From Kuafuiihalomonas sp039024635 (GTDB taxonomy: Bacteria > Myxococcota > Kuafuiibacteriia > Kuafuiibacteriales > Kuafuiibacteriaceae): a stretch of DNA of 64,000 nucleotides. The stretch lies in the NCBI GenBank assembly GCA_039024635.1, contig JBCCQA010000028.1, positions 10,376 through 74,375 on the forward strand, in the 5' to 3' direction. This document shows, one piece after another, positions 1 to 8,155 of this stretch. The translations under genes were made by a program, and so were the position numbers. Within the stretch, counting starts at the first letter, position 1, and each line of letters opens with the position of its first letter. The notes under the pieces were generated by a model. It was not told the DNA's origin, ran no database searches, and saw only the letters and a program-made list of their open reading frames with translations.

Positions 1-784
1 TCGGACCGAAGCGAGCCGCCGTCTCGAAAGCCGCGTACATCGCCCCGGCCACGATCCGCTCCGCCGTCGAGGGCTCGGCCGCGCGCTTCTTGAGGCTATC
101 AGCGATGAGGATGTCCAGCTTGGGGATGTCGGCCCGGTGGCGCAGGTGAATCAGTCGACCACCATCCAGAACGGCATCGATGAGCTCGGTGTGGCCAGCT
201 AGGATGGTGTTCCCTTCCAGGACGGCGTTGCGAACCACGGACGGCCCCTCCAGGACCGCGCCCGAGCCCAAGCTCACGTAGGGCCCAACCTCGCAGTTGG
301 GCCCCACCTGTACGTAGTCTTCGAACCAGACCGGTGGTCGGATCTTGGCTGTGGGATGGATTTGGGTGAAGCGCCCCAGGGCCAGGCGCTCGAAGTGCGG
401 GAGTCGGTCGGGTGCGTGCTCGAACCAGTGACGCCGGAGCGCGAACCAGCGATCCAGGAGCCCCCAGCCGTCGGTGGGCGGCGCTTCGGGGCTCATGCCC
501 GGAAGACGATCCACTCGCATGATCTGGGGTCCCTCCGGCTCCTTCGGGACCGCCTCCAGGCTCCACTCCAAGCGCCACAAGTGGGCTTGCTCCATGCTGC
601 GCCGGACTTCGGAAGGCCGGTCGCTGCAAAGGATGTGCACCGAGCTCACGCCCTGGTTGACCGCGTCGTCGAGCCAGTGATGCAGGATGGGCTGGTCGCC
701 GACCTGCCAAAGGGCGAAGGGAAGCGGGCTCTTTCGGACGGTGTCGAGCTGCGCCCAATCGGGGAGCGCTAGCGTCCAGTCCAT
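1..784 (-). CDS. NDP-sugar nucleotidyltransferase-like protein with left-handed beta-helix, 3' end outside window
   Basis: The reading frame is open from an ATG at 784 to the window edge, giving 261 visible residues. Residues 15-60 resemble the start of sugar-nucleotide pyrophosphorylases (a pattern like LPFALWQVGDQPILHHW), but the glycine-rich GGxGTRL nucleotide loop that should lie before it is absent. Residues about 141-208 are hexapeptide-type repeats (GPNCEVGPYVSLGSGAVLEG) typical of a left-handed beta helix, as in GlmU/ManC-like enzymes. The ATG overlaps the TGA of the upstream sugar transferase by one base, so the two are translationally coupled and probably belong to an exopolysaccharide locus extending left. 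Role in sugar activation is inference; the missing loop suggests a regulatory or degenerate member. Confidence 0.7.
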   Translation of the reverse strand, partial: MDWTLALPDWAQLDTVRKSPLPFALWQVGDQPILHHWLDDAVNQGVSSVHILCSDRPSEVRRSMEQAHLWRLEWSLEAVPKEPEGPQIMRVDRLPGMSPEAPPTDGWGLLDRWFALRRHWFEHAPDRLPHFERLALGRFTQIHPTAKIRPPVWFEDYVQVGPNCEVGPYVSLGSGAVLEGPSVVRNAVLEGNTILAGHTELIDAVLDGGRLIHLRHRADIPKLDILIADSLKKRAAEPSTAERIVAGAMYAAFETAARFGP

Positions 785-1587
785 CAGTATGCGCCTTCCC
801 CCTTGAGGACGGCGGGGACGGTCTTGAGGAGTAGGACCAAGTCCGTCAGCAAGCTCTCCGAGGCGATGTACTCCAAATCCAGTCGAACCTGGTCCTCGAA
901 GTCGATCTCGCTCCGTCCGTTGACCTGCCACAGACAGGTGATGCCCGGCTTCACCATCAGGCGCCTCAGATGAACGGAGCGGTACTTCTCGACCTCTTTG
1001 GGCACGGCCGGCCGAGGTCCGACCAGGGACATGTCGCCTCGCAAGACGTTGAAGAACTGGGGGAACTCGTCGACGGAGAACTTGCGGATGAAATGACCGA
1101 CCTTGGTAATGCGCGGATCGTCCTTGATCTTGAAGGTTACACCGTCCGCGTGTTGATTATGCTCGGTCAACTTGGCCTTCAGGGAGTCGGCGTTGGGGAC
1201 CATGGAGCGGAACTTGAACATGGGGAAGGTCTCGCCTCCCTTGCCGACGCGGCCCTGCGTGAAGAAGACGGGGCCACCGTCCTCCAGCTTGATGGCCACC
1301 GCGGTCCCCACGAATACCGGCCCAAAGGCGACGATGGCGGCGCTAGCCCCGGTGACGTCCAGACCCCTCTTCAGAGATTCGGCCAGACGGTGGGTCGCAC
1401 GCCAGGCTAGCTTCTTGTAGGCCAGGCGCCGTTTCCAGGCTCTGACCGTCCCGCCGTCTGCTGGACGGCCCCAGTGTTCTAGAAGCTCACGGGGGTCGAA
1501 GCCGACCTCTGGGTGTTCCTGAGCGTCCGTGTTAGGCTCGCTCGCAGAGGAAGGACGACTCGGGTCGGCTGGCTGGGACGAGCCCAT
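784..1587 (-). CDS. Polyprenyl-phosphate sugar-1-phosphate transferase (initiating glycosyltransferase)
   Basis: A 267-aa protein of the bacterial sugar transferase family (WcaJ/PglC/EpsL catalytic type). These enzymes move a sugar-1-phosphate from a nucleotide sugar to undecaprenyl phosphate at the inner membrane, the first step of exopolysaccharide or O-antigen assembly. Seen: a hydrophobic membrane helix at about 78-100, KFRSM at 125-129, DEFPQ at 173-177, LVGPRP at 188-193 and PGITCLWQVNGRS near 214-226, all in the family's order. The first 60 residues are a polar Pro/Ser/Glu-rich cytoplasmic extension without the extra transmembrane helices of WbaP-type enzymes. The substrate sugar cannot be told. 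It is coupled to the downstream nucleotidyltransferase-like gene. Confidence 0.92.
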   Translation of the reverse strand: MGSSQPADPSRPSSASEPNTDAQEHPEVGFDPRELLEHWGRPADGGTVRAWKRRLAYKKLAWRATHRLAESLKRGLDVTGASAAIVAFGPVFVGTAVAIKLEDGGPVFFTQGRVGKGGETFPMFKFRSMVPNADSLKAKLTEHNQHADGVTFKIKDDPRITKVGHFIRKFSVDEFPQFFNVLRGDMSLVGPRPAVPKEVEKYRSVHLRRLMVKPGITCLWQVNGRSEIDFEDQVRLDLEYIASESLLTDLVLLLKTVPAVLKGEGAY

Positions 1588-1643
1588 GGGCTCCAGAACC
1601 TAGGGGCGACCCGGGCCGAGGTCAACGACCGCCCGAGTCTGAG

Positions 1644-1958
1644 ATGTTCGAGTTCGACTTCAGTCCCGATGACCGCGTCCTCACCATCGTGGTGAACGAC
1701 GACAAGTTCGACATCACCTCCGCCGCCGATTTTCGTCGCGAGGTCCGGAAGAACTGGCGAGACGGCGTGGAAGACGTCGTGATGGACTTTTCGAAGGTGC
1801 AGTTCGTCGATTCATCGGGCGTGGGGGCCCTGGTGAGCGTCCACAAACGGGTGGCCGAGAAGGGCAACGCGGTCACCCTCAAGAACTGCTGCCCGGCCGT
1901 GACCAGCGTCATCGAGCTGCTCCGGCTTCACCGGGTCTTCAACCTGGTGCGCGACTGA
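1644..1958 (+). CDS. STAS-domain anti-sigma factor antagonist-like protein
   Basis: A 104-aa single STAS domain, the usual size of SpoIIAA/RsbV-type proteins. The signature FVDSSGVGALVSV at about 54-66 contains the Ser pair (57/58) that is phosphorylated by partner kinases in the family; phosphorylation controls binding to an anti-sigma factor or other target. No RsbW-like kinase or sigma factor is next to it, so its partner is elsewhere. It is divergent from the sugar transferase with a 56-bp gap, and its 3' end overlaps by 20 bp the convergent gene for a membrane-anchored protein. Confidence 0.9.
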   Translation: MFEFDFSPDDRVLTIVVNDDKFDITSAADFRREVRKNWRDGVEDVVMDFSKVQFVDSSGVGALVSVHKRVAEKGNAVTLKNCCPAVTSVIELLRLHRVFNLVRD

Positions 1959-2607
1959 GCCCAAGGGTCGAGCTCAAGGTCTGCCAGGCTCGGCGCACCA
2001 CGTCGAAGCTCGTCACCTGACGATAGTCCTCCTCGATGGCTTCTTCCACCGCTTCGAAGTTTCGGATCCGAGGCGCAGCCTCCAAGGGGACGGGCGGGGT
2101 CGGTGCCCGCTCCAGGTCCAAGGCCCCGTTCCCGGTCGTCGTGACCAGCCATCGTCCTGGTACGAGCCGGCCCCGATAGACGCTCAGCCCTCGGGCGACG
2201 GCTGGATCGCTCCAATCCAGCTCGGCCAGCTCGGGGTCGACCAAGAGCCCATGACGAGGAGGCGTACGCTCGTCGTACACCCGGCGGATGAACAGTCGCC
2301 CCGCTTGGACGACGAAGTCGACGTGGAGCTCGTTTCGCCCGTCGAAGGGCGTTTCGATCCGGCGGAGGATGCCGGCCGTGCTCCGCACGACCACCGAGAC
2401 CCGGTGATCCGGATCGACCAAGATCTCCGTCACCGCCGAAGCTTCGACCGCCTGGTCGTACTGCTCCATGAGGCGAGCGTACTCCTGGCTCAGGCCCTCC
2501 AGGCGCTCCGCGTAGAGCCCGGTCAAGACGCGACTCCGAGCCCACTGGTAGCCCGCAGCTGCGGCCCCGAGCACGAGAAGGGCGAGCACCAGACCGGCCG
2601 TTCGCAT
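1939..2607 (-). CDS. Membrane-anchored protein of unknown function
   Basis: I do not recognise a family. I chose the ATG at 2607 because GGAG lies six bases upstream; in-frame starts also exist at 2622 and 2646 (TTG). The product (about 222 aa) begins with a single hydrophobic segment (roughly residues 4-20), followed by a charged helical, coiled-coil-like stretch (about 30-58) and a beta-rich region with VSVVVRSTAG and LHVDFVVQAGRLFIRRVY. That layout suggests a signal-anchored protein with a periplasmic domain. It follows the aspartate kinase gene by about 30 bp on the same strand and may be co-transcribed. Its 3' end runs 20 bp into the convergent STAS gene. Confidence 0.7.
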   Translation of the reverse strand: MRTAGLVLALLVLGAAAAGYQWARSRVLTGLYAERLEGLSQEYARLMEQYDQAVEASAVTEILVDPDHRVSVVVRSTAGILRRIETPFDGRNELHVDFVVQAGRLFIRRVYDERTPPRHGLLVDPELAELDWSDPAVARGLSVYRGRLVPGRWLVTTTGNGALDLERAPTPPVPLEAAPRIRNFEAVEEAIEEDYRQVTSFDVVRRAWQTLSSTLGLSRAPG

Positions 2608-2638
2608 GCCCCGCTCCATCATCGGGCGCCCGAGCCAG

Positions 2639-3967
2639 TCAAGCAAGCTCGGGCTCAGGGAACAGGGCCTGATGCAGGGCTGGAACCGCCCGCGGAACTT
2701 CGCCGTCTCGCACCATGAGGCTCAAATTGATGTTGTTGGCGCCGTGAGAGATCATTTCCACGTTGACCCCTGCGTCCCGCAGAGCGGCGAACACGCGGGC
2801 CGCGATGCCGGGTTCACTCCGGAGTTTTCGACCCACGATGCAGATCAGCGTGCGTCCTCGCTCGATCGTGACCTTCCCAAAGCTCTGAAGCTCCTCCTCC
2901 ACCGGCAGGCCGGCGATGCTTTGACGGGTGGTCATGGATACCGTCACTTCCGAGGTCGAGATCATGTCGATGTCGACCCGAGAGCGGCCGAGTACGTCGA
3001 AGATCTTGGCCAAGAATCCGGGCTGACCCAGCATGGTCGTGCTGGCGACGGTGATGACCGTCGCGCCTTCCTTGTAGGCGATGGAGGTGATGGGGCTTCG
3101 AGTGGGCGCGTCTTCGGTGATCACCGTCCCGGGGTGATCCGGGTGGTTGGTGTTCAGGACCCGCACCGGAATCTGCTTCTTGATGGCGGGAAGCAGTGTC
3201 GAGGGGTGCAATACTCGCCCGCCATACAGCGCCAGCTCGCTGGCCTCGGCAAAGCTCATGGACGGGATGCTCTGGGCATCGGGACACAGGCCTGGGTCCG
3301 CCGTCATCACGCCGTTGGTGTCGGTCCATATCTGACATTCATCGGCGTCCAGGGCGGCTGCGATGACGCTAGCCGAGAAGTCGCTGCCGTTTCGGCCCAC
3401 GGTCGTGATCTCCCCGGCCGTGGTCCGTCCGATGAAGCCGGTGACGACGGGAACGAGGTCCTTGGGAAGCCGCCCGAAGGCCGCCTGCATCTCGCTCTCC
3501 TGCCCGGGGAGCGGTCGGGCGTGGCCGTGCCGATCGTCGGTGATGAAGCCGATGTCGAAGGCATCTTGGGCTTCGGCCTTCAACCCGGCTCGCCGGAGCG
3601 CATGGGCGACGGCGCGTACGCTCATGCGCTCGCCGAAGCTTTGCACGTAGTCCATGACCCGAGGACTAGACTCCCGAAGGAGCGCGATCCCGCGCAGGAC
3701 CTTCTCCAGCTCGTCGAACAGGGGCCGAAGCTCCGTCTCTGGCATCTCGAGCTCGCCGATGATTTCGCGCTGCCGCTGAATGGGTGCGAGCTCTATCCGA
3801 CCACCGACGGCATCCGAAGCCGCCCGAAGTAGCGCGTCGGTGATGCCTTTGTGGGCGGAGCACACCACGACGACGCCCGGACCGCCGCGCTCACGCACGA
3901 TCTCGACGACCTTCTCGATCTGGGCTCCGTTGGCCAGGGAGGACCCTCCAAACTTCATCACGCGCAC
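2639..3967 (-). CDS. lysC: Aspartate kinase
   Basis: Aspartate kinase phosphorylates L-aspartate to open the lysine/threonine/methionine/diaminopimelate pathway. The amino-acid kinase domain starts with VMKFGGSSLANG and contains GRNGSDFSAS near residue 190; the C-terminal third (from about 300) has two ACT-like regulatory regions that normally bind feedback amino acids. I chose the GTG at 3967 because GGAG sits five bases upstream; the ATG at 3958 is the alternative. The resulting 442 aa matches monofunctional LysC length (about 450). The longer frame up to 4108 runs into the divergent gene and is not needed. The organisation is monofunctional, with no homoserine dehydrogenase fusion. Confidence 0.93.
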   Translation of the reverse strand: MRVMKFGGSSLANGAQIEKVVEIVRERGGPGVVVVCSAHKGITDALLRAASDAVGGRIELAPIQRQREIIGELEMPETELRPLFDELEKVLRGIALLRESSPRVMDYVQSFGERMSVRAVAHALRRAGLKAEAQDAFDIGFITDDRHGHARPLPGQESEMQAAFGRLPKDLVPVVTGFIGRTTAGEITTVGRNGSDFSASVIAAALDADECQIWTDTNGVMTADPGLCPDAQSIPSMSFAEASELALYGGRVLHPSTLLPAIKKQIPVRVLNTNHPDHPGTVITEDAPTRSPITSIAYKEGATVITVASTTMLGQPGFLAKIFDVLGRSRVDIDMISTSEVTVSMTTRQSIAGLPVEEELQSFGKVTIERGRTLICIVGRKLRSEPGIAARVFAALRDAGVNVEMISHGANNINLSLMVRDGEVPRAVPALHQALFPEPELA

Positions 3968-4052
3968 GGCGGCTCCTTGAAGTTTGCCCGCAGGGTCGGG
4001 GTCAAGGGGCGAGCCTTTCACCCACGGGAAGAATGTTGGAACATGCCCTCGG

Positions 4053-6182
4053 GTGAAGCGGCTCCGGGTACGTCTCAAGGCCTCCGGTCCGGAGGAGCTC
4101 GCCGCCACCTTTGGTCACCGTTTGCGGCCCGACGGGCTCGACATCCCATCGAAGCAGGCCATGGACCTCGGTCAAGAGGTCTCGGTCACCTTGCTGTACA
4201 AGGGCGGGACGGTAGCTCTGGAGGGAACTGGCCGGGTCGAAGGCTGCGAACCCCGTCCCCGAGGTGGTTTCGCCCTCGCCCTCAGGGTGGCTTGGTCCCC
4301 TATCTCCCGGCAGACCTTGGCTCGGATCCTCCCCGAACTGGGGGACGGCATGGTAGCCGACCTTGGCGGCGTCCCGGCGCCCGTGGATTCCACCGCCGAC
4401 GTCCTCCAGATCCCCAGCGACCTCCTGTCGCCCGAAGGCCTCGAGCGGATGCCCGATGTCTGGCAACCCGCGAGTCCCCCTCCGCCGAGCGGGGTGCTGA
4501 TCCATTCCGACCCGGCCACGCCCGCCATCCCCGCCGATGCCCTGGAGTCGGGCGAGGTCACGCCTCTGGCCCGCATCGAGCTCGTCAGGCCTCGGCGGGT
4601 GCCGGAGATCGAGTCGACGAGCCCTGTCGACAGTCTGGGCGCGGTTCGCTCCGGGTCCCGCCCCCGCGAGCCCCGAGGGCAGCTGGTCCTCGGCGTAGAC
4701 TTCGGGACCCGAGAGATCCGGACTGCTTGCATGACGGGGGACGAAACCCAGGTCGTTCCGACCCGTCGAGGCATGAGCTCTCTCCCTTCGGTCGTTCACA
4801 TCGACGACTCCGGGAAGACCATCGTCGGCGAGCCGGCGCTTCGTCGGATGGCCCGAAAGCCGGAGTTCGGGATGCGAGACGCCCGACGACTGCTGGGCTT
4901 TGCATTTTACGGCCCCGGCGTCGAGGCAGCCGGGCTTCGGGTCGGCCAGAATGTATCGGCCGACGAAGAGGGCGGACTTCGCATCGGTCGTCACGAAGTC
5001 TTGCCCGAGGAGGTGACCGCCCTGCTCCTCAAGGAGGTTCGCGAAGCGAGCAACCTCGTGATGCCGGACCGCATCAACCGAGCGGTGCTGACGGCGCCAA
5101 CCTGGAGCGGACCCGAAACCCGCGGGGCCGTCATCCGGGCCGCGGAAGCGGCGGGCTTCCACGTCGAGCGCGTGATCGGCGAAGCGGCGGCATGTGCTGT
5201 TTCCTACGGCGCCACGAGCGGCAAGAGCCGAGCCCTGGTGGTCTCGATGGGAGCGGGGGTCCTCGACGTCGCCTTGGTGTCCGTCGGAGACAGGACGGTC
5301 GAAGTCTTGGCCAGTGCCGGAAGTACTGAGCTCGCGGGTTGCGAATTCGATCGGGTTCTGCGCCCGGTGATCGACGAGGCTCTCGCCGCGGCGACCGCCC
5401 AGGCCACGTCGGAGGTGCCTGGTTTCGCGCTGGATGGCTGCACCGAATCGCTGAAGGAGAGCCTGGGACTGCACCCCAAAGGCGTGGGCCGGCTCGAGCT
5501 CGATCTCCCCGGGGCCGAGTCCCAGCTCATGCTGGAGATCGAACTGGAGCGCACCCGAGCCGAGGCCTTGTGGGCCCCACTGGTCGAAAAAGCGGTGGCC
5601 ATCGTCGAGGGCGTCCTGGAGTCGGCCGGCGGCAAGAAGGTCGATGCCCTGGTCCTCGCTGGCGGAGGCCTAGGCCTCGCCCCTCTCCGACGTGCGCTTC
5701 GATCCCTCCTCCCCGAAGCGGAACCTGTGGAACTGGACTTCGATGCCGCCGCAAACGGGGCGGCCATCATCGGGGCCCGAATCGCTCGCGACCTCGAGCC
5801 CGGACTCGAAGAGCGGCTCGATACTGCGGTTTGGTTGGGTGCCGAGGGGAAGGGCCGTTGGAGCCTGTTCCCTGAGCGGGCTTCGCCTCCCAGTCGTCGG
5901 AGCATGGAGCTTCCGGTGGACCGAGAAACGCGCTTGGCCATCGTCCTCGGAAGCGGAGCCTCGCGACGCTGGGTGGGGACCCTTGAAATGCCCCCCGAGG
6001 CCCAGGGGGTGGCTGAACTGGAGGTTCTCCTCACCGAGTCCCTTACCCTCGAGACGCGGATCGACGGCCAGCTCGCCCGCCTCAGCCGACGAGGCCTAGG
6101 GGAGACCTGGTACGAGCAGTTGGAGGCCCAGCCCAACGAGGGGGGCCGTAGTCGCTGGCTGGACTGGTTCCGGAAGCGCTGA
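4053..6182 (+). CDS. PilZ-like domain / Hsp70-like ATPase-fold fusion protein
   Basis: About 709 aa from a GTG at 4053 (a TTG at 3984 would add 23 residues but leave almost no room for the divergent promoter). Residues about 1-90 look like a myxobacterial PilZ-type domain but lack a clear RxxxR...DxSxxG c-di-GMP motif. From about 212 on there is a DnaK-type actin fold: LGVDFGTREIRTA (phosphate loop 1), AVLTAPTWSG...AAEAAGF, IGEAAACAVSYG and LVLAGGGLGLAPL (adenosine motif, near 535). The second phosphate loop is altered (SMGAGVLDVAL instead of DLGGGTFD). The C-terminal part is shorter than a normal substrate-binding domain. Chaperone activity is therefore doubtful; a signalling or assembly ATPase is plausible. 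Confidence 0.8.
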   Translation: MKRLRVRLKASGPEELAATFGHRLRPDGLDIPSKQAMDLGQEVSVTLLYKGGTVALEGTGRVEGCEPRPRGGFALALRVAWSPISRQTLARILPELGDGMVADLGGVPAPVDSTADVLQIPSDLLSPEGLERMPDVWQPASPPPPSGVLIHSDPATPAIPADALESGEVTPLARIELVRPRRVPEIESTSPVDSLGAVRSGSRPREPRGQLVLGVDFGTREIRTACMTGDETQVVPTRRGMSSLPSVVHIDDSGKTIVGEPALRRMARKPEFGMRDARRLLGFAFYGPGVEAAGLRVGQNVSADEEGGLRIGRHEVLPEEVTALLLKEVREASNLVMPDRINRAVLTAPTWSGPETRGAVIRAAEAAGFHVERVIGEAAACAVSYGATSGKSRALVVSMGAGVLDVALVSVGDRTVEVLASAGSTELAGCEFDRVLRPVIDEALAAATAQATSEVPGFALDGCTESLKESLGLHPKGVGRLELDLPGAESQLMLEIELERTRAEALWAPLVEKAVAIVEGVLESAGGKKVDALVLAGGGLGLAPLRRALRSLLPEAEPVELDFDAAANGAAIIGARIARDLEPGLEERLDTAVWLGAEGKGRWSLFPERASPPSRRSMELPVDRETRLAIVLGSGASRRWVGTLEMPPEAQGVAELEVLLTESLTLETRIDGQLARLSRRGLGETWYEQLEAQPNEGGRSRWLDWFRKR

Positions 6183-6460
6183 TTCCTCCTCGGAATGCCC
6201 CACGACTGTCGACACTGCGACACGGTCGACGCGTATACGCCTCGATCTCCGTCGGTGAGTCGACACAGCGCCCCATCTTGCCGGCGATCCAGGAACGGCA
6301 CGAACGTTGCTGTTCTGACCGTCGTCATGTTCGACAGCTGGCCCTGCTGAACCTCCCGGTTTTCTCCCCGAGCCCCCGGCCCACGCTTACATCTGACCAC
6401 GCGGTGGGCTCGGCGCCCTCATTGCGGCCGTTTCCGGAGCGGTGCTAGCGTCCTCGAACC
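6183..6460. other. Gene-free interval with clustered GTCGAC palindromes
   Basis: This 278-bp gap before the TolQ-like gene has no supported ORF. It contains three GTCGAC palindromes within 60 bp (6208-6213, 6225-6230, 6259-6264), two of them extended to the direct repeat GTCGACAC (6208-6215 and 6259-6266), plus a 10-bp palindrome GCGTATACGC at 6231-6240. The cluster could be a regulator-binding region for the downstream operon; GC-rich DNA also yields such hexamers by chance. Confidence 0.4.
6422..6451 (+). promoter_or_regulatory. Candidate promoter with extended -10 for the TolQ/TolR operon
   Basis: TTGCGG (6422-6427) and TAGCGT (6446-6451) are separated by 18 bp, with an extended -10 TGC directly before the TAGCGT. 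The expected transcript start would be within a few bases of the ATG at 6461, which also lacks a Shine-Dalgarno sequence, so the message may be leaderless or nearly so. The same TGCTAGC string precedes the ATG at 9584. Confidence 0.4.
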
Positions 6461-7105
6461 ATGTGGGAGGTCTTCAAGACGCTGTCTCAGGGCGGCGTAA
6501 TGATGTTCATCAACCTTGGCGTGTCGATCTCGGCCGTCGCCGTCGTCCTGCTGCGCGTCTACCAGCTGTGGTTTCAGTACCGGATGTCGATGAACGCCTT
6601 CGCCGACTCCATCGTGGCGTCGGTGGATCAAGGCAACTACGCGAATGCCGTGCAGATCGCCTCCCAGAAGGCGACCCATCCTTTGGGCGCCATCATGAAG
6701 GACATGCTGCTCAAGGCCGACAAGTCCGACAAAGAGATCGAGCGCGCCTATGAAGCCTCGGCGACCCGCGAGTTGCCTCGCCTCAAGCGCTATACGGCTT
6801 ACCTACCTCAGGCTGGAAACCTTGCGACCCTCATTGGTCTGCTGGGCACCATCCACGGTCTTATCGAAGCCTTCGGAGGCGCGACGGCCGAGGATGCCGC
6901 CACTCGTCAGCAGGTGCTGGCCAAGGGCATTACGGTGGCCTTCTACAACACCTTCTTTGGCCTCGCGATCGCCGTTTTCTGCGCCCTGACCTTCATCGTC
7001 ATCAACGGGCGCCAGGGCATGATCGTCGAGACCATGGAGAACGCCTTGAACCGGGTGCGGGATCGCATCATGGATCGCAACAAGGCGATGCGTTCAGCCC
7101 GCTGA
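6461..7105 (+). CDS. MotA/TolQ/ExbB-family proton channel
   Basis: A 214-aa inner-membrane protein of the TolQ/ExbB/AglQ family, which forms the pentameric proton channel that powers an ExbD/TolR dimer. There are three hydrophobic segments: about 12-35, then two in the conserved C-terminal half (around LPQAGNLATLIGLLGTIHGLIEAF and VAFYNTFFGLAIAVFCALTFIVI). It is the first gene of a three-gene operon with two ExbD-type genes. No TonB, TolA or TolB gene is nearby. One channel gene with two TolR-like genes is also the composition of the AglRQS gliding motor in Myxococcus xanthus; a motor role here is inference. Confidence 0.9.
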   Translation: MWEVFKTLSQGGVMMFINLGVSISAVAVVLLRVYQLWFQYRMSMNAFADSIVASVDQGNYANAVQIASQKATHPLGAIMKDMLLKADKSDKEIERAYEASATRELPRLKRYTAYLPQAGNLATLIGLLGTIHGLIEAFGGATAEDAATRQQVLAKGITVAFYNTFFGLAIAVFCALTFIVINGRQGMIVETMENALNRVRDRIMDRNKAMRSAR

Positions 7106-7117
7106 TCGAGCCCAACC

Positions 7118-7633
7118 ATGGCAGGAGGCGGAGACGACGAGGCCACGGCGTTCGACCTGACGGCCTTGATGGACATCTTGTCGAACATCATCTTCTTCTT
7201 GATGGCGAGCTTCGGAGCCGCGGTCGTCGCAATCGTACCGGCCTCGGTGCCCACCATCTCCGAGGGAGGCGAGAATGACACCGCGACCGAAGAAGACAAG
7301 GTCACGGTCACGATGAAGGTCGAGGCGGACGGTAAGGTTGCCATCTCGGCGGCCAACAACGAGATGCTGCCAGAAGAGCTCAAGCCCTACGACAAGACCA
7401 TCCCCGGCAAGGACGGGAGCATCGACGCGGAAGCCATCACCAGCCACCTCTGGAGCATCAAGGACGCCTTCCGCAAGTCCGAGAACATCGTCATCGTCTG
7501 TGATGAGAAGGTTACTTACGCAACGCTCATCAACGCGATGGATGCTTCGCGCGAGCGGAAGATGGAGGTGGACGGTAAGAAGGTCCATCCCCAGATGTTT
7601 CCGGCCGTGGTCGTGTCCTCGATGGCAAAGTGA
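7118..7633 (+). CDS. ExbD/TolR-family protein 1
   Basis: A 171-aa ExbD/TolR-type protein with one transmembrane helix near the N-terminus. The helix carries the conserved membrane aspartate (ALMDILSNIIFFLMASFG, Asp at about 24), the residue thought to take part in proton relay. The C-terminal domain (about 55-171) would lie in the periplasm. It begins 12 bp after the TolQ-like gene and is followed 9 bp later by a second ExbD gene whose transmembrane helix is nearly identical, while the periplasmic parts differ. Confidence 0.9.
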   Translation: MAGGGDDEATAFDLTALMDILSNIIFFLMASFGAAVVAIVPASVPTISEGGENDTATEEDKVTVTMKVEADGKVAISAANNEMLPEELKPYDKTIPGKDGSIDAEAITSHLWSIKDAFRKSENIVIVCDEKVTYATLINAMDASRERKMEVDGKKVHPQMFPAVVVSSMAK

Positions 7634-7642
7634 GGAGAGCCC

Positions 7643-8155
7643 GTGAGCTTCGGTAAGAAGAAACAGAAGAAGCGCGGACTAGGTTCCTTGGACCAAGGTT
7701 CGGGGAATCCGACGGGTCTGAACCTCATCGCCCTGATGGACATCCTGTCGAACATCATCTTCTTCCTCATGGCGAGCTTCGGGGCCCAGACCCTGGATTT
7801 GACCTCGGCCAACAAAGTGAAGCTGCCCTACTCGACTTCGGAACTCGCCCTGAAGATGTCCCTGTCGGTGGCCGTGACCATGGACGAGCTGTACGTAGAG
7901 GACGAGCCTATCGGTACCCTCGACGTCGGCAAGCTGACCGGGCTGGACGAGAACCGGATGGTGCCCTCCTTGGAGAAGGCGCTGAAGCGGGTGAGGGCCG
8001 ACCGCCTAGCCAAGAACGAGCGACCCAAGGACGAAGACGAAATCGTGCTCTTCATCGCCGATGAGCGACTGGAGTTCGCTACCATCGATCGGGTGATGAA
8101 GACATGTGCTCGTGCCGGCTTCACCAAGTTCCGCTTCACCGTCGGCAAGCAATAA
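7643..8155 (+). CDS. ExbD/TolR-family protein 2
   Basis: A 170-aa second ExbD/TolR-like protein starting at a GTG (7643) preceded by GAGGAGAG. The N-terminus is very basic (KKKQKKRGLG). The membrane helix ALMDILSNIIFFLMASFG is the same as in the preceding gene, keeping the aspartate. The periplasmic part contains many charged residues. Paired, non-identical ExbD subunits behind one TolQ-like channel suggest a heterodimeric stator. The last 20 bp overlap the convergent gatB end. Confidence 0.9.
   Translation: MSFGKKKQKKRGLGSLDQGSGNPTGLNLIALMDILSNIIFFLMASFGAQTLDLTSANKVKLPYSTSELALKMSLSVAVTMDELYVEDEPIGTLDVGKLTGLDENRMVPSLEKALKRVRADRLAKNERPKDEDEIVLFIADERLEFATIDRVMKTCARAGFTKFRFTVGKQ

Noticed and set aside
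3851..5329. 492-codon plus-strand frame overlapping the PilZ/Hsp70 fusion
   Set aside because: Out-of-frame, Arg/Pro/Gly-rich shadow of the conserved fusion gene.
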